Below, in pieces: positions 1 through 8,263 of a DNA stretch of 64,000 bases. The stretch is taken from positions 1 to 64,000 of the forward strand of contig JADJEZ010000012.1 in NCBI GenBank assembly GCA_016708825.1, written 5' to 3'. The DNA comes from Betaproteobacteria bacterium (GTDB taxonomy: Bacteria > Pseudomonadota > Gammaproteobacteria > Burkholderiales > Usitatibacteraceae). A program made the translations under genes and the position numbers. How positions within the stretch are numbered: position 1 is the first letter of the stretch; every line of letters starts with the position of its first letter. The notes under the pieces are model-generated. The model saw nothing but the letters and a program-made list of their open reading frames with translations. It was not told the DNA's origin and ran no database searches.

Positions 1-747
1 GGGGATCTTCTGCGTGATGTTCATGAGCCGCGAGACGCCCCGGCCCGAGAGCGTCGCATCGACGATCACGTTGCGATCGTCGCTCACGAGGTCGCCGCGA
101 ACGGCGACCCCTTCCCGGTGCTTGCCGCGCGCGAATTCCCAGAGGTCCAGCACCGTGCCCTCGGGATTGCGGAAGAGCAGGCAATTGTGGTGCGCGAGGT
201 CGCGCGGATGCTGCGGAAAGCCGTGCCTCGCCCAGTAGGCCGGCGCAGCGCAGGCGAGCACGCGGGTTTGCGCGATGCAGCGGTGCACGAGACCGGTGGC
301 GAGCGGCCAGCCGAGCAGCAGGATCACGTCCACGCCGCGCGGCTCGGCGTCCGCGAGGCGGGTGATCACGCGGAAGTCCAGCTGGATATCCGGGTAGCTC
401 GCGTGGAAGGCGGGCATCGCGGGCAGGAGCCAGTGCTGCAGAACGAAACGGGGCGCGCCGACCACCAGGGTCCCGCGCGGCCGCGATGCGGTGCGCGTCA
501 TCGCGGCGTCCACGGCTTCCAGGCGCTCCAGCAGCGGGCGGCACTGGTCGAGGTAGGCGCGGCCGTCCGCCGTGACCACGAGGCCGCGGGAGCTGCGCTC
601 GACGAGCGTGGTGCCCATCGACCGCTCGAGCGCGGTGATCATCTTGCCGACGGCGGGCACGCTCACCTCGAGGCGGCGGGCCGCGGCGGAAAGGCTGCCC
701 TCGTCGGCGGCGGCGATGAAGTACTGCAGCGCGCGAAGCTTGTCCAA
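1..747 (-). CDS. LysR-family transcriptional regulator, 3' part cut off by window edge
   Basis: Translating the reverse strand gives 249 codons with a typical LysR N-terminal winged helix-turn-helix (DKLRALQYFIAAADEGSLS..., then AARRLEVSVPAVGKMITALE) followed by the start of the substrate-binding domain. The frame runs off base 1, so the C-terminal 50 or so residues are missing. I chose the TTG at 747 because the LysR fold normally starts there and a GGGAG lies just upstream; an in-frame ATG at 798 would add 17 residues. It is divergent from the Bug-type receptor at 880, so it probably controls that gene, as LysR proteins often regulate the gene they face. The inducer is unknown. Confidence 0.85.
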   Translation of the reverse strand, partial: MDKLRALQYFIAAADEGSLSAAARRLEVSVPAVGKMITALERSMGTTLVERSSRGLVVTADGRAYLDQCRPLLERLEAVDAAMTRTASRPRGTLVVGAPRFVLQHWLLPAMPAFHASYPDIQLDFRVITRLADAEPRGVDVILLLGWPLATGLVHRCIAQTRVLACAAPAYWARHGFPQHPRDLAHHNCLLFRNPEGTVLDLWEFARGKHREGVAVRGDLVSDDRNVIVDATLSGRGVSRLMNITQKIP

Positions 748-879
748 GGCGGGCTCCCGGGGAAGGGTCGGCGGATTGTGCTTTAACCGGAAGTTCATGC
801 CAACCTGTCCGGGCCGGGCATTCCGCGGTCGCCGCGCCTTGCCTACAGTGGCGCCGTCCCACCCACCCAGGAGAACGCC

Positions 880-1860
880 ATGAACGCCCGACGCCTGACG
901 CTCATCCCCTCGCTGTGCCTGGCCGCGCTCTCGCTTGCGGGCGCCGGCACGCTCGTCGAGGCGAGGGCCGCCTACCCCGAGAAGCCGATCAAGATCATCG
1001 TGCCCTTTCCCGCCGGCGGAGCCTCCGATGCGGCGGCCCGCGCGATCGGGCAGAGCTTCGCCAAGGGCCTCGGCCAGCCCGTCGTGGTCGAGAACCGGCC
1101 GGGCGCCAGCGGCGGCATCGCGGCGCAATCCGTGATGACCGCGCCGCCCGACGGCTACACGATCCTGTGGGGCTCGGCCTCGATGGTCGCGCTGCCGCTC
1201 ATCCTGAAGAAGCCGCCCTTCGCCGCCATGGGAGAGCTCTCCGCCATCGGGACGGTGGGTCGCCTGCCTTTCGCGCTCTTCGTGAACCCCGAGGTTCCGG
1301 CGCGCACCATGGCCGAACTCTCCGCGCACCTCCGCGCCAATCCCGGGAAGCTCAACTACGCGACGGGGTCGCTCAGCGAGTTCATGGCCGGCGCACAGTT
1401 CGTGAAGACGGCCGGCGCGGAGGTCGAGCGCGTGGCCTACAAGGGCGGCGCGCAGGTCATGCCGGACCTCGTGGCCGGCCGCGTGCAGATGAACTTCGGC
1501 CCGGCGTCCACCGGCATGACCTACGTGAACGGCGGGCGCCTGCGCGTGATCGCGACGCTGCTGCCGGCCAGGAGCGCCCTCATGCCCGATGTGCCCACCG
1601 CCGCCGAATCGGGCTTCCCCGACCTGGTGGTCCCGACCTGGCAGGCGCTCCTCGCGCCGCCCAAGACGCCGCCCGGCGTGGTCGATCGGCTTTCGCGCGC
1701 GCTGGAGGCGGCGCTTGGCGATCCCGAGGTGCTGGCGATGTTCAAGCGAATCGGCGTGCAGCCCGCCAGTTCGTCGCCGGCGGCGCTGGTAACCCTCATG
1801 CGCGACGATGCCAGCCTGTGGGCGCGCTTCGTGAAGGACTACGGGATCGAGCCGGATTGA
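880..1860 (+). CDS. Bug/TctC-family tripartite tricarboxylate transporter substrate-binding protein
   Basis: 326 residues. Residues 1-31 form a signal peptide (positive start, hydrophobic core, A-x-A end before YPEKPI). The mature protein opens with the Bug signature YPEKPIKIIVPFPAGGASD and continues with the two-lobed periplasmic fold (GQPVVVENRPGASGGIA; TNYATG-like region LNYATGSLS). Bug proteins bind carboxylates or other small organics in the periplasm; many are orphans with no adjacent membrane subunits, and none are seen here. An AGGAG ribosome site precedes the ATG. It is divergent from a LysR gene, which fits inducible control. The ligand cannot be deduced. Confidence 0.9.
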   Translation: MNARRLTLIPSLCLAALSLAGAGTLVEARAAYPEKPIKIIVPFPAGGASDAAARAIGQSFAKGLGQPVVVENRPGASGGIAAQSVMTAPPDGYTILWGSASMVALPLILKKPPFAAMGELSAIGTVGRLPFALFVNPEVPARTMAELSAHLRANPGKLNYATGSLSEFMAGAQFVKTAGAEVERVAYKGGAQVMPDLVAGRVQMNFGPASTGMTYVNGGRLRVIATLLPARSALMPDVPTAAESGFPDLVVPTWQALLAPPKTPPGVVDRLSRALEAALGDPEVLAMFKRIGVQPASSSPAALVTLMRDDASLWARFVKDYGIEPD

Positions 1861-2987
1861 GCGCGAAACCGGGGCGCGGCGCCTCGCGAACGCCCGCGCC
1901 CTCCTCGACCTGATCGGCGCCAACTGACGACCCAGTCCCTCGCGACCGCCGTGGAGCTGGGCATCGCGGAGCGCCTCGCCGAGGACCCGCGAAGGCGGCG
2001 GACCTCGCGCGCGACTTGAAGTGCGACGGCGACGGCCTCGAGAGGCTGCTGCGGGCCCTCGCCTCGATCGGCGTGTGCACGCGGCGCGCGAACGACCGCT
2101 ACGCACTTTCGCCGGCGGGGGAACTGCTGCGGGAAGGTGCCAGCGACACGGTCCGCTGGTGGGCGCTCTGGTGCGGTCGCCACTCCTGGTCCGTGTGGAG
2201 CGACCTTGCCGGCAGCGTTCGCACGGGCCGGAGCGTGCGCAGCCGGGCGGTCGGGCAAGCGGGCTACAGCCACCTCGCGGGCGACGGAGCGCAGGCGCGC
2301 ATCTTCCACAACGCCATGGCGGAGCTCTCGCGCCTGGTGGGTCGCGAAGTCGCGCGCGTGTGCGATTTTTCCGGCGCGTCCCACGTGGTGGACGTCGGGG
2401 GCGGCTATGGCGAGCTGCTCGCGGAAATTCTCGCGGCGCACCCGCGGCTTCGCGGCACCGTGGTCGACCTGCCGCACGCCACCCGCGACGCACCGTCTCG
2501 CCTGGCCGGCACCGGCGTCGCCGATCGCGTGGAGGTGGTCACGGGCAGCTTCTTCGAGGCGGTGCCCGCCGGTGCGGACGCGTATTTGCTCAAGAGCATC
2601 CTGCACAACTGGGACGACGCGAAGGCCCTGGCGATCCTCGCGACCTGCCGTCGCGCGATGGGGCCAGGCGCACGCCTCATCGTGGTCGAGCGGCTGCTGC
2701 CCGCGAACCCTGTGGCCTCGCGCCGCGACCGCGCCATCCTGAGGAGCGACCTCAACATGCTCGTGGGGCACGCCGGGCGGGAACGCACGCGGGAGGAATA
2801 TCGCGAGCTGCTTTCCCGCGCGGGGCTGCGGCTTGCGCGCATTCGCGCGACCGGCCTCGACTACTCGGTGATCGAGTCCGTCGCGACCGTCAGCCCGCGT
2901 TCGGCTCGGAGCGCCGGTCCAGTTCCTCGAGCGTCCCGCGCTTCCACCACAGCAGCACGAGCCCGGGTAGCGCGACGAGGAAGGTGA
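1859..2987 (+). pseudogene. Acetylserotonin O-methyltransferase-like SAM methyltransferase, broken by two frameshifts
   Basis: The C-terminal two thirds read as one frame from about 1990 and show a class I SAM-binding region (VVDVGGGYGELLAEI), an acidic loop and the conserved LLKSILHNWDDAKALAIL region of the O-methyltransferase family 2. The N-terminal dimerisation domain is visible but in other frames: ANARALLDLIGAN, then TTQSLATAVELGIAERLAED, then KAADLARDLKCDGDGLERLL. Restoring one base near 1925 and one near 1990 would join them. No convincing start codon is seen, and the frame runs past its expected end into the oppositely oriented ampG (overlap about 100 bases). It is either a decayed gene or the product of assembly errors; the substrate is unknown. 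Confidence 0.7.
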
Positions 2988-4176
2988 GGAAGAAGAACAC
3001 CGTCCACGAGAGCCCGAGGTACTTCGGGTCCGTGGCATAGCCCGCCGCGGGGCCCACGTACACGCGGCCGAAGGCGGCGAGCGCGGAGAGGAGCGCGTAT
3101 TGCGTCGCCGTGAAGCGGTGGTCGCAGAGCGCCATGAGGAGTGCCACGAACGCGGCCGTGCCCATGCCGCCCGAGAGGTTCTCGAAGCCCACGGCGAAGA
3201 TCATGAGCGGCCAGCTCTTGCCCGCGGCGGCGAGCGCCATGAAGGCGAGGTTGGAGACCGCCTGCAGGATGCCGAAGGCCATGAGCGCGCGATAGAGCCC
3301 GAGCCGCACCATGAGCGCGCCGCCGAAGAGCGCGCCGAAGATCGTCGCCGCGAACCCCATGCCCTTGTTCACGTAGCCCACGTCGTCCAGCGAAAAGGCC
3401 ATGCCGCGCAGGAGAAATGCCGTGGTGAGCGAGCCCGCGAAGGCATCCCCCAGCTTGTAGAGGACGATGAGTGCCAGCAGCACCCACGCGCCGGGGCGCG
3501 AGAAAAATTCCTTCAGCGGCGCCCACACCGCCTCGTCGAGCGTCCTCGGCGCGGCGGGCGCGCTGTCGGGCTCCGGGCCGAGGAGTGTCGCGACGGCGCC
3601 CACGCCCATCAGCGCCGCCATGACCAGGTAGGTGTTCTTCCAGCCCAGCGCCGGGATGAAGCCGGAGCCCGCGACGAGCACGAGTGCGGCCGCGCCGGAG
3701 GTGAGCATCGCCACGCGGTAGCCCACGACGGTGAACGCCGCGGCGAGGCCCCGCTGCTCGGGCTTCGCCACATCCGTCCGGTAGGCGTCGAAGACGATGT
3801 CCTGCGAGGCCGAGGCGAAGGCGACGAAAACCGCGAGGGCCGCGAGCCACGCGAGGTCGGCCCTGGGCGAGGCGAAGGCCATCGCGGCGATGCCCGCGGC
3901 AAGCGAGAGCTGCGTCACGATGAGCCACCCGCGCCGCCTGCCGAGGAAAGGCGGCACGAAACGATCCATGAAAGGCGCCCAGAGGAACTTCCACGTGTAG
4001 GGCAGGCCCACCAGCGTGAAGATGCCGATGGTGGAGAGATCCACGCCCTCCACCGTCATCCACGCCTGGAGCGTGCCGCTGGTGAGCGCGAGCGGAAGGC
4101 CGGAGGCGAAGCCGAGAACCAGGATGACCGCGAGGCGGCGGTCGCGGAAGACGGCGGAGTAGTCGTGGGGCGCCAA
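2890..4176 (-). CDS. ampG: AmpG-like muropeptide permease (MFS)
   Basis: 428 residues with about 12 hydrophobic segments. The N-terminal region (FASGLPLALTSGTLQAWM, then LPYTWKFLWAPFMDRFVPP) and SASQDIVFDAYRTD are characteristic of AmpG, the inner-membrane importer of anhydro-muropeptides for peptidoglycan recycling. This fits the Mpl ligase and many wall-synthesis genes elsewhere in the window. The ATG lies 9 bases after an in-frame TAG, which fixes the start within the open frame. The 3' end converges with the broken methyltransferase. Confidence 0.88.
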   Translation of the reverse strand: MAPHDYSAVFRDRRLAVILVLGFASGLPLALTSGTLQAWMTVEGVDLSTIGIFTLVGLPYTWKFLWAPFMDRFVPPFLGRRRGWLIVTQLSLAAGIAAMAFASPRADLAWLAALAVFVAFASASQDIVFDAYRTDVAKPEQRGLAAAFTVVGYRVAMLTSGAAALVLVAGSGFIPALGWKNTYLVMAALMGVGAVATLLGPEPDSAPAAPRTLDEAVWAPLKEFFSRPGAWVLLALIVLYKLGDAFAGSLTTAFLLRGMAFSLDDVGYVNKGMGFAATIFGALFGGALMVRLGLYRALMAFGILQAVSNLAFMALAAAGKSWPLMIFAVGFENLSGGMGTAAFVALLMALCDHRFTATQYALLSALAAFGRVYVGPAAGYATDPKYLGLSWTVFFFLTFLVALPGLVLLWWKRGTLEELDRRSEPNAG

Positions 4177-4182
4177 GGTGCG

Positions 4183-5026
4183 CTAGAGGATACCGGAAGC
4201 GGCCGGCGGGGCCGCGCATTGCCGCGCAGCGCGCGCCGGGGAACCGCGTGGCGATGCCCGGTGAAATGCGCGAGGCCTGTCCCGCAGTTCCGCGCCGCAG
4301 GCGGCAGAGCACCTCGCCGCACATGACGATGAGCGTGACGACGATCAGGAGCTTGCCCCGATGGCGAACGAGCCAGCTGCCGTTCGTCTTCGCCATGAAG
4401 TCCGCGAGTTCCTTCGGCAGGGCGCCCTGGCCCACGAGGATTTCGAGCGAGAGCGGCCGCATGTTCTCCAGCCGCATGACGCTTGCGAGCACCTCCGACT
4501 CGACGCTCTCGCGAAGCGGGTAGCGCCGGACCTCCACGAGGTGGCGCAGGTTCGACGGATGCTCCAGCGACTTCAGGTATTCCCGGTAGGCTTCGTCGCC
4601 GAGGAGGCGCTTCAGGTCCTCCTTGTCCAGGCGCAGGGTGACGCCCGCGTACTCGATCGCGAGCTCGGGACGCGTGACGGGGCGCGCCATCGTCGAGGCC
4701 TCGAATGCGACGAAGGTGCCGTCGATCTGCTTGGGGACGTTCGTGGGCCCCACGTCGAAACTCGTGGCGCCGTCCTTCGATTCGTCGACCAGCGCGCCGA
4801 CGTAGTAGTAGGCGACCCAGATTCCGCCGAGCGCCGGGTCCGTCCTGAAGGACGGCGTGGCCTCGATCTTTCCGCCGAGGCTCGGCGGCTTCGGCGCGAT
4901 GAGCTTCGTGTGCGCGAGCACTTTCGTGGGCTGCACGTCGTCGGCGGCCACGGCCTGCGGCGTCGCGGCGAGAAGCAGGGTCAGGGCGAAACAGGAGAAA
5001 GCGGCACGGATGGAGATCGTTTTCAT
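4183..5026 (-). CDS. Exported, membrane-anchored protein of unknown function (3' end uncertain)
   Basis: The protein starts with a clear signal peptide (MKTISIRAAFSCFALTLLLA, cleavage near AVA-ADD), has a roughly 200-residue soluble part rich in charged residues (for example LRLDKEDLKRLLGDEAYREY), and then a hydrophobic segment followed by basic residues (KLLIVVTLIVMCGEVLCRLR). This suggests a periplasmic domain anchored near its C-terminus. I do not recognise the family. The frame has no stop before ampG and stays open antiparallel to the methyltransferase down to 2861, which is unlikely to be real. The listed end is the first stop (4183-4185) in the neighbouring frame, so a missed frameshift near 4200-4300 is possible. 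Confidence 0.55.
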
Positions 5027-5187
5027 CGGTGCATTCTACCGACGCGCCATCGCGACGACCGCCATCCGATGCCGCGCGTCGCGCCATTTCGCCCAGCGGA
5101 CTTTGCGCCGCCTTCGCCTCTCCGCGGCTAGAATGCAGCGATCGTCGCCCCGCCCGGGGCTGCCTCGAGACACCACGAAGGACCGCC

Positions 5188-5583
5188 ATGGCCAAGATCA
5201 CGAAGACCCCGCAGGAATGGAAGGCGCAGCTCACCCCGGAGCAGTACAACGTGACGCGCGCCAAGGGCACCGAGCGGGCCTTCACCGGCAAGTACGACAG
5301 CTGCAAGGACCCCGGCACCTACCAGTGCGTGTGCTGCGGGCAGGACCTCTTCGTCTCGGACGCGAAATTCGACTCCGGCTCGGGCTGGCCCTCGTTCTGG
5401 CAGCCGGTCTCCCCCGGCGCGGTGGACGAAGTGCCGGACAACGGCCTCTTCATGAAGCGAACCGAGGTGGTGTGCGCGAGCTGCGACGCCCACCTCGGCC
5501 ACGTCTTCGACGACGGCCCGAAGCCCACGGGGCTTCGCTACTGCATGAACTCCGCGGCGCTGAAGCTCAAGCCGAAGGAGTGA
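5188..5583 (+). CDS. msrB: Peptide-methionine (R)-S-oxide reductase MsrB
   Basis: 131 residues, the usual length of MsrB, which repairs the R form of methionine sulfoxide in proteins. Zinc-binding pairs CVCC and CASC are present, as are the active-site block RYCMNSAALKL with the catalytic cysteine and the substrate-binding GSGWPSFW. The start MAKITKTPQEWK matches the family; a longer in-frame extension upstream is not needed. It is divergent from the exported protein at 5026, and its 3' end overlaps the next gene, on the opposite strand, by 17 bases. Confidence 0.95.
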   Translation: MAKITKTPQEWKAQLTPEQYNVTRAKGTERAFTGKYDSCKDPGTYQCVCCGQDLFVSDAKFDSGSGWPSFWQPVSPGAVDEVPDNGLFMKRTEVVCASCDAHLGHVFDDGPKPTGLRYCMNSAALKLKPKE

Positions 5584-5968
5584 GCGCAGGCGCGGCGGAG
5601 GGCGCGGACCCCGCATACCGCGCGTCGCCCGAGGGCGGGAGCTTGCCCAGCTTTTCCAGCCGCAGGCGGATCGAGCCCTGGGTGCGCGCGTGCTTGCGCG
5701 CCATCTCCTGCAGGGTGACGCCCGCGTCGAAGGCGACGGCGATCGCACGATCCTCGCCTTCGTTCCAGGGCTTGCCGAAGTTGGCGGGGAGCCGCTCGCG
5801 GCGCCTTTCCTTCTCGACCTCGCGCTGCATGAGGTCGACCGCGGAGAAGAGCGCGCGAAGCGCGCGCGGCTCGGCGTAGGGGCTGTCCTCGGGGTACTGC
5901 TCGCCGGTGACGGGGTTCACGCCGTCCGCCAGCGCTTTCACGATGGGCAATGCGGATTCGAGCTGCAT
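5567..5968 (-). CDS. Small conserved hypothetical protein with a helix-turn-helix/Myb-like tail
   Basis: 133 residues, preceded by a strong GGAGG site. The first half (LPIVKALADGVNPVTGEQYP) resembles the short N-terminal module found in several proteobacterial proteins. The second half (LPANFGKPWNEGEDRAIAVAFDAGVTLQEMARKHARTQGSIRLRLEKLG) looks like a Myb/SANT-like or resolvase-type helix-turn-helix, in which the acidic run precedes two helices and a recognition-type helix. The tail is Ala/Pro-rich. The role is unknown; DNA binding is an inference. It converges on msrB. Confidence 0.65.
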   Translation of the reverse strand: MQLESALPIVKALADGVNPVTGEQYPEDSPYAEPRALRALFSAVDLMQREVEKERRRERLPANFGKPWNEGEDRAIAVAFDAGVTLQEMARKHARTQGSIRLRLEKLGKLPPSGDARYAGSAPSAAPALTPSA

Positions 5969-6042
5969 GGTGGCCTCCGGTGGGGTGGGGCCGCGTCGAC
6001 GTGCGCGGCCGCATTCCCGAAAACGCGCACGGCCGAGCGCGG

Positions 6043-6069
6043 TTGACCTTGGGCTTCACAAGGTAAGAT
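6043..6069 (+). promoter_or_regulatory. Possible sigma-70 promoter ahead of the small membrane-protein cluster
   Basis: TTGACC (6043-6048) and TAAGAT (6064-6069) are separated by 15 bases, a little short. They lie in the 217-base gap before the gene at 6186, which otherwise holds nothing I can identify. Confidence 0.35.
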
Positions 6070-6185
6070 TCACACGGCAGCCACAGGCCAGCCCCGCCTG
6101 GTTCCGTTCGAGCGGCAGCCGCGCGTGGTCGCGCTTGGCCGAAGCCCGTTCGATGCGCAATTCCGCGGAGCCGTGAGGAAGAATC

Positions 6186-6500
6186 GTGAGAGAACTTATC
6201 TACGAATATCGGGAGCTCGCAGTCCTTGCGCTCGCTTTCATCTTCTTTCTGGGGAACTACATCGAGTTCCGTTCCAACCAACGACGTGATCTCGCAATCG
6301 CCGGGAACGCCTTTGTGACGGTTGCGCTGGTCGTGATCGTCACGTGGTGGGATCGCGCCGGCGCCTGGCGGTGGTTGATCGCGGTTGCGCTCGGGTTGAT
6401 CTGCACAATTGCCACGGTGGCGCTCTACGGGACATCGTCCAGAGCCGACCGCTTGCGTTCGGAACGCAGTTCCGGAAGCCGTCCACTGGAGGGTGAATGA
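6186..6500 (+). CDS. Small two- to three-span membrane protein, family A copy 1
   Basis: 104 residues starting at GTG, with GAGGAAG upstream. Three hydrophobic stretches (LAVLALAFIFFLGNYIEF, AFVTVALVVIVTWW, WLIAVALGLICTIATVALYG) alternate with charged loops, and the protein ends in a polar Ser/Arg tail. It is clearly paralogous to the gene at 7160: both share AFIFFLG-YIEFR, WDRAGAWRWLIA and LICT--TVALYG. No known family is recognised. It is the first of six tiny membrane-protein genes on the same strand in DNA that is visibly richer in A/T than its flanks. Confidence 0.7.
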   Translation: MRELIYEYRELAVLALAFIFFLGNYIEFRSNQRRDLAIAGNAFVTVALVVIVTWWDRAGAWRWLIAVALGLICTIATVALYGTSSRADRLRSERSSGSRPLEGE

Positions 6501-6555
6501 GCAAATTCGGTTCCGTGTGCGGTACAGGACATCCGTGGCCAATCACACGGCTCAC

Positions 6556-6789
6556 ATGATGTACCTCGACGCCATCTTCGCGATTCTCCTGCTCTTCTTC
6601 ATGCTTGCGTACGGATTGGCTTGCCTATGCTTTCCGGAGAAGATTTGCCGGTTCCATGCCGGGAGGCCAACGGGCATTCCCTGGCTCAAGGGAAACCTCT
6701 TCTACGGCACGCCATCACGGACGCGAGGCACAGGGGTCGCCCTCGTTGTCTTGCCCATCGTGCTGCTGCTTGCGGGAAGGTACTCGTAG
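6556..6789 (+). CDS. Small membrane protein, family B copy 1 (divergent)
   Basis: 77 residues from the ATG at 6556. An N-terminal hydrophobic segment (FAILLLFFMLAYGLACLCF) ends in a Cys/Phe-Pro motif, followed by a basic loop with LFYGTPSRTR and a second hydrophobic segment (GVALVVLPIVLLLAG). The pattern hydrophobic-LACxxFP-loop-FYGTPSRTR-hydrophobic is shared with the genes at 6845 and 8015, so these form one family. The start could also be the next codon (6559). Function unknown. Confidence 0.6.
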   Translation: MMYLDAIFAILLLFFMLAYGLACLCFPEKICRFHAGRPTGIPWLKGNLFYGTPSRTRGTGVALVVLPIVLLLAGRYS

Positions 6790-6815
6790 GCCCCAACCCG
6801 ATGGAATCGGTCAGC

Positions 6816-7078
6816 CGCATTGTCGAAAGCAGTGGAGGCGCGCAATGACCGCAACGGCGATACTGGTCCTGCTAGCGGTTTCGGGACTGGCTTGTATCCT
6901 GTTTCCAACGCAGATAAGCGGGTACATGGTTGGGCAGCCAGAATGGCGCCACTGGATCTGAATGAAGTACTTCTATGGCTCGCCGGCAAGGACCCGACTT
7001 TCGGGCATTGCACTTGTCCTCCTCGGTGTCCTGGGAGTCATTTGATTCGATCCCGGCTCGACGGATACTGTTGAATCG
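6816..7078 (+). repeat. Duplicated segment, copy 1
   Basis: Bases here match 7985-8249 closely, not only in the family B coding part but also upstream (GAAAGCAG before a purine-rich ribosome site) and downstream (TTTGAT..GATCCCGG..GTTGAAT). The similarity outside the gene shows a fairly recent segmental duplication. Boundaries are judged by eye. Confidence 0.6.
6845..7045 (+). pseudogene. Family B copy 2, interrupted by an in-frame TGA
   Basis: The ATG follows a GGAGG. The first 38 residues (MTATAILVLLAVSGLACILF... ending EWRHWI) stop at TGA 6959-6961, but the same frame continues without a break as MKYFYGSPARTRLSGIALVL and ends at 7045. The intact paralogue at 8015 has GGA (Gly) at this position (QWIG-MKFFYG), so one G-to-T change explains the stop. 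It is either a nonsense-mutated pseudogene, a split product or a sequencing error. Confidence 0.7.
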
Positions 7079-7159
7079 TGTGGTGCGCGGCTCTTGGTGG
7101 CTTGGCGAAGCATTCTGGATAACTCTCCGCGTTCCGCCCCGGATTGAAGGAGATGCTCC

Positions 7160-7501
7160 TTGAGAGAGATCATGAAGGGAATTTCCGACGAATACGGGGA
7201 ACTCGTAACCCTTGCGATCGCTTTCATCTTCTTTCTTGGGGTTTACATCGAGTTTCGTACTCTTGAACGACGTGATATCGCGATTGCCCAGAACGCATTT
7301 CTGACGCTTGCACTGGTCGCGATCATCTCCTTCTGGGATCGCGCCGGCGCCTGGCGGTGGTTGATCGCAATTGTGTTCGGTTTGATCTGCACGCTTGTCA
7401 CCGTGGCGCTCTACGGGAGATCGTCGAAACCCGACCATTCGCGGCCGGAACGCAAGCCCGGAGGCGGTCACTCAAGCGGGAATATCCAAGGTCCCTCGTG
7501 A
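7160..7501 (+). CDS. Small membrane protein, family A copy 2
   Basis: 113 residues from a TTG start with AAGGAG seven bases upstream; the start aligns with the GTG start of copy 1 (MRE-). Hydrophobic stretches LVTLAIAFIFFLGVYIEF, AFLTLALVAIISFW and WLIAIVFGLICTLVTVALYG match copy 1 over nearly the whole length, while the polar tail differs (GGGHSSGNIQGPS). An internal ATG at 7172 is an alternative start. Unknown function; conservation of the membrane core and loop WDRAGAWRW suggests selection on the protein. Confidence 0.7.
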   Translation: MREIMKGISDEYGELVTLAIAFIFFLGVYIEFRTLERRDIAIAQNAFLTLALVAIISFWDRAGAWRWLIAIVFGLICTLVTVALYGRSSKPDHSRPERKPGGGHSSGNIQGPS

Positions 7502-7657
7502 TCCGATTCACCATCGCCTACCCTTGCGCCGGGGACGCGACCTCGCCCCGCCACACGCCCGCCGACCTCGTTGGACTCCAGGTCTCGACTGGAGTCACAC
7601 AAACCGGTTCGTGGCCGACCGGGTAGCTTTGGGGCGGCTGTGGGACTTGATCCTGCG

Positions 7658-7972
7658 ATGAACATCTTCATTCGCATTGGCGTAATTGCTTTCCTGATCG
7701 CAGTCGGTGGAGTCGGGATAGTTTTCGCAGGCCAACATTTTCGGATGGCCTGGCTTGTATGGGTCGGCTTCTCGATTGCTGCCATAGCCGGCGCCGTTGC
7801 TTGGTCTTGTGTGATTCTGGGCATGGCGAGAAACATCATCCCGGCGACAAGAGGAGTAGTCGCAAATCTTCCGAGGTTGGCTGCGATTGCGAAGTCGCGA
7901 TGGGATGAACTACTGGGAACGGCAGAGCGAAAGGATGGGCAATCTTCGAAGGATGATCCACCGCGCGTCTGA
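7658..7972 (+). CDS. Small membrane protein, family C
   Basis: 104 residues from the ATG at 7658. Two predicted membrane spans (IRIGVIAFLIAVGGVGIVFA and WLVWVGFSIAAIAGAVAWSC) are followed by an amphipathic, basic C-terminal half (NLPRLAAIAKSRWDELLGTAERKDGQ). It is not obviously related to families A and B at the residue level, but it sits between A copy 2 and B copy 3 with the same small size and base composition. The family is not recognised. Confidence 0.6.
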   Translation: MNIFIRIGVIAFLIAVGGVGIVFAGQHFRMAWLVWVGFSIAAIAGAVAWSCVILGMARNIIPATRGVVANLPRLAAIAKSRWDELLGTAERKDGQSSKDDPPRV

Positions 7973-7984
7973 CAATGCCTGTCG

Positions 7985-8249
7985 GCGGAATGTAGAAAGC
8001 AGGGGAGACGAGCGATGACTGCGGAGGCGATACTAGTGCTGTTTGCGGTATTGGGACTGGCTTGTGTCCTGTTTCCAACGCACGTCAGCGCGTATATGGT
8101 CGGGCTTCCAGGATGGAGCCAATGGATCGGAATGAAGTTCTTCTATGGCACGCCGTCAAGGACCCGCGCTTCGGGATTCGTGCTCGTCCTTTTCAGTGTG
8201 GTCCCAGCCGTTGTTTGATCCCATCCCGGTCCCGCGGGCACCCTTGAAT
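7985..8249 (+). repeat. Duplicated segment, copy 2
   Basis: Counterpart of 6816-7078, including flanking non-coding bases on both sides of the family B gene. Boundaries are by eye. Confidence 0.6.
8015..8218 (+). CDS. Small membrane protein, family B copy 3
   Basis: 67 residues with a GGGGAG site upstream. Hydrophobic N-terminus (AILVLFAVLGLACVLFP), short loop with W-x-x-WIGMKFFYGTPSRTR, and a hydrophobic C-terminus (GFVLVLFSVVPAVV). This is the intact counterpart of the interrupted copy at 6845. It ends the small-gene island; the next gene is on the other strand and looks like normal chromosomal DNA. Function unknown. Confidence 0.65.
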   Translation: MTAEAILVLFAVLGLACVLFPTHVSAYMVGLPGWSQWIGMKFFYGTPSRTRASGFVLVLFSVVPAVV

Positions 8250-8263
8250 ATTGGGAGGGCGGG

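Noticed and set aside
2861..5026. A 721-residue exported protein over ampG and the methyltransferase
   Set aside because: Only the first 280 or so residues look like protein; the rest is Arg/Pro-rich shadow.
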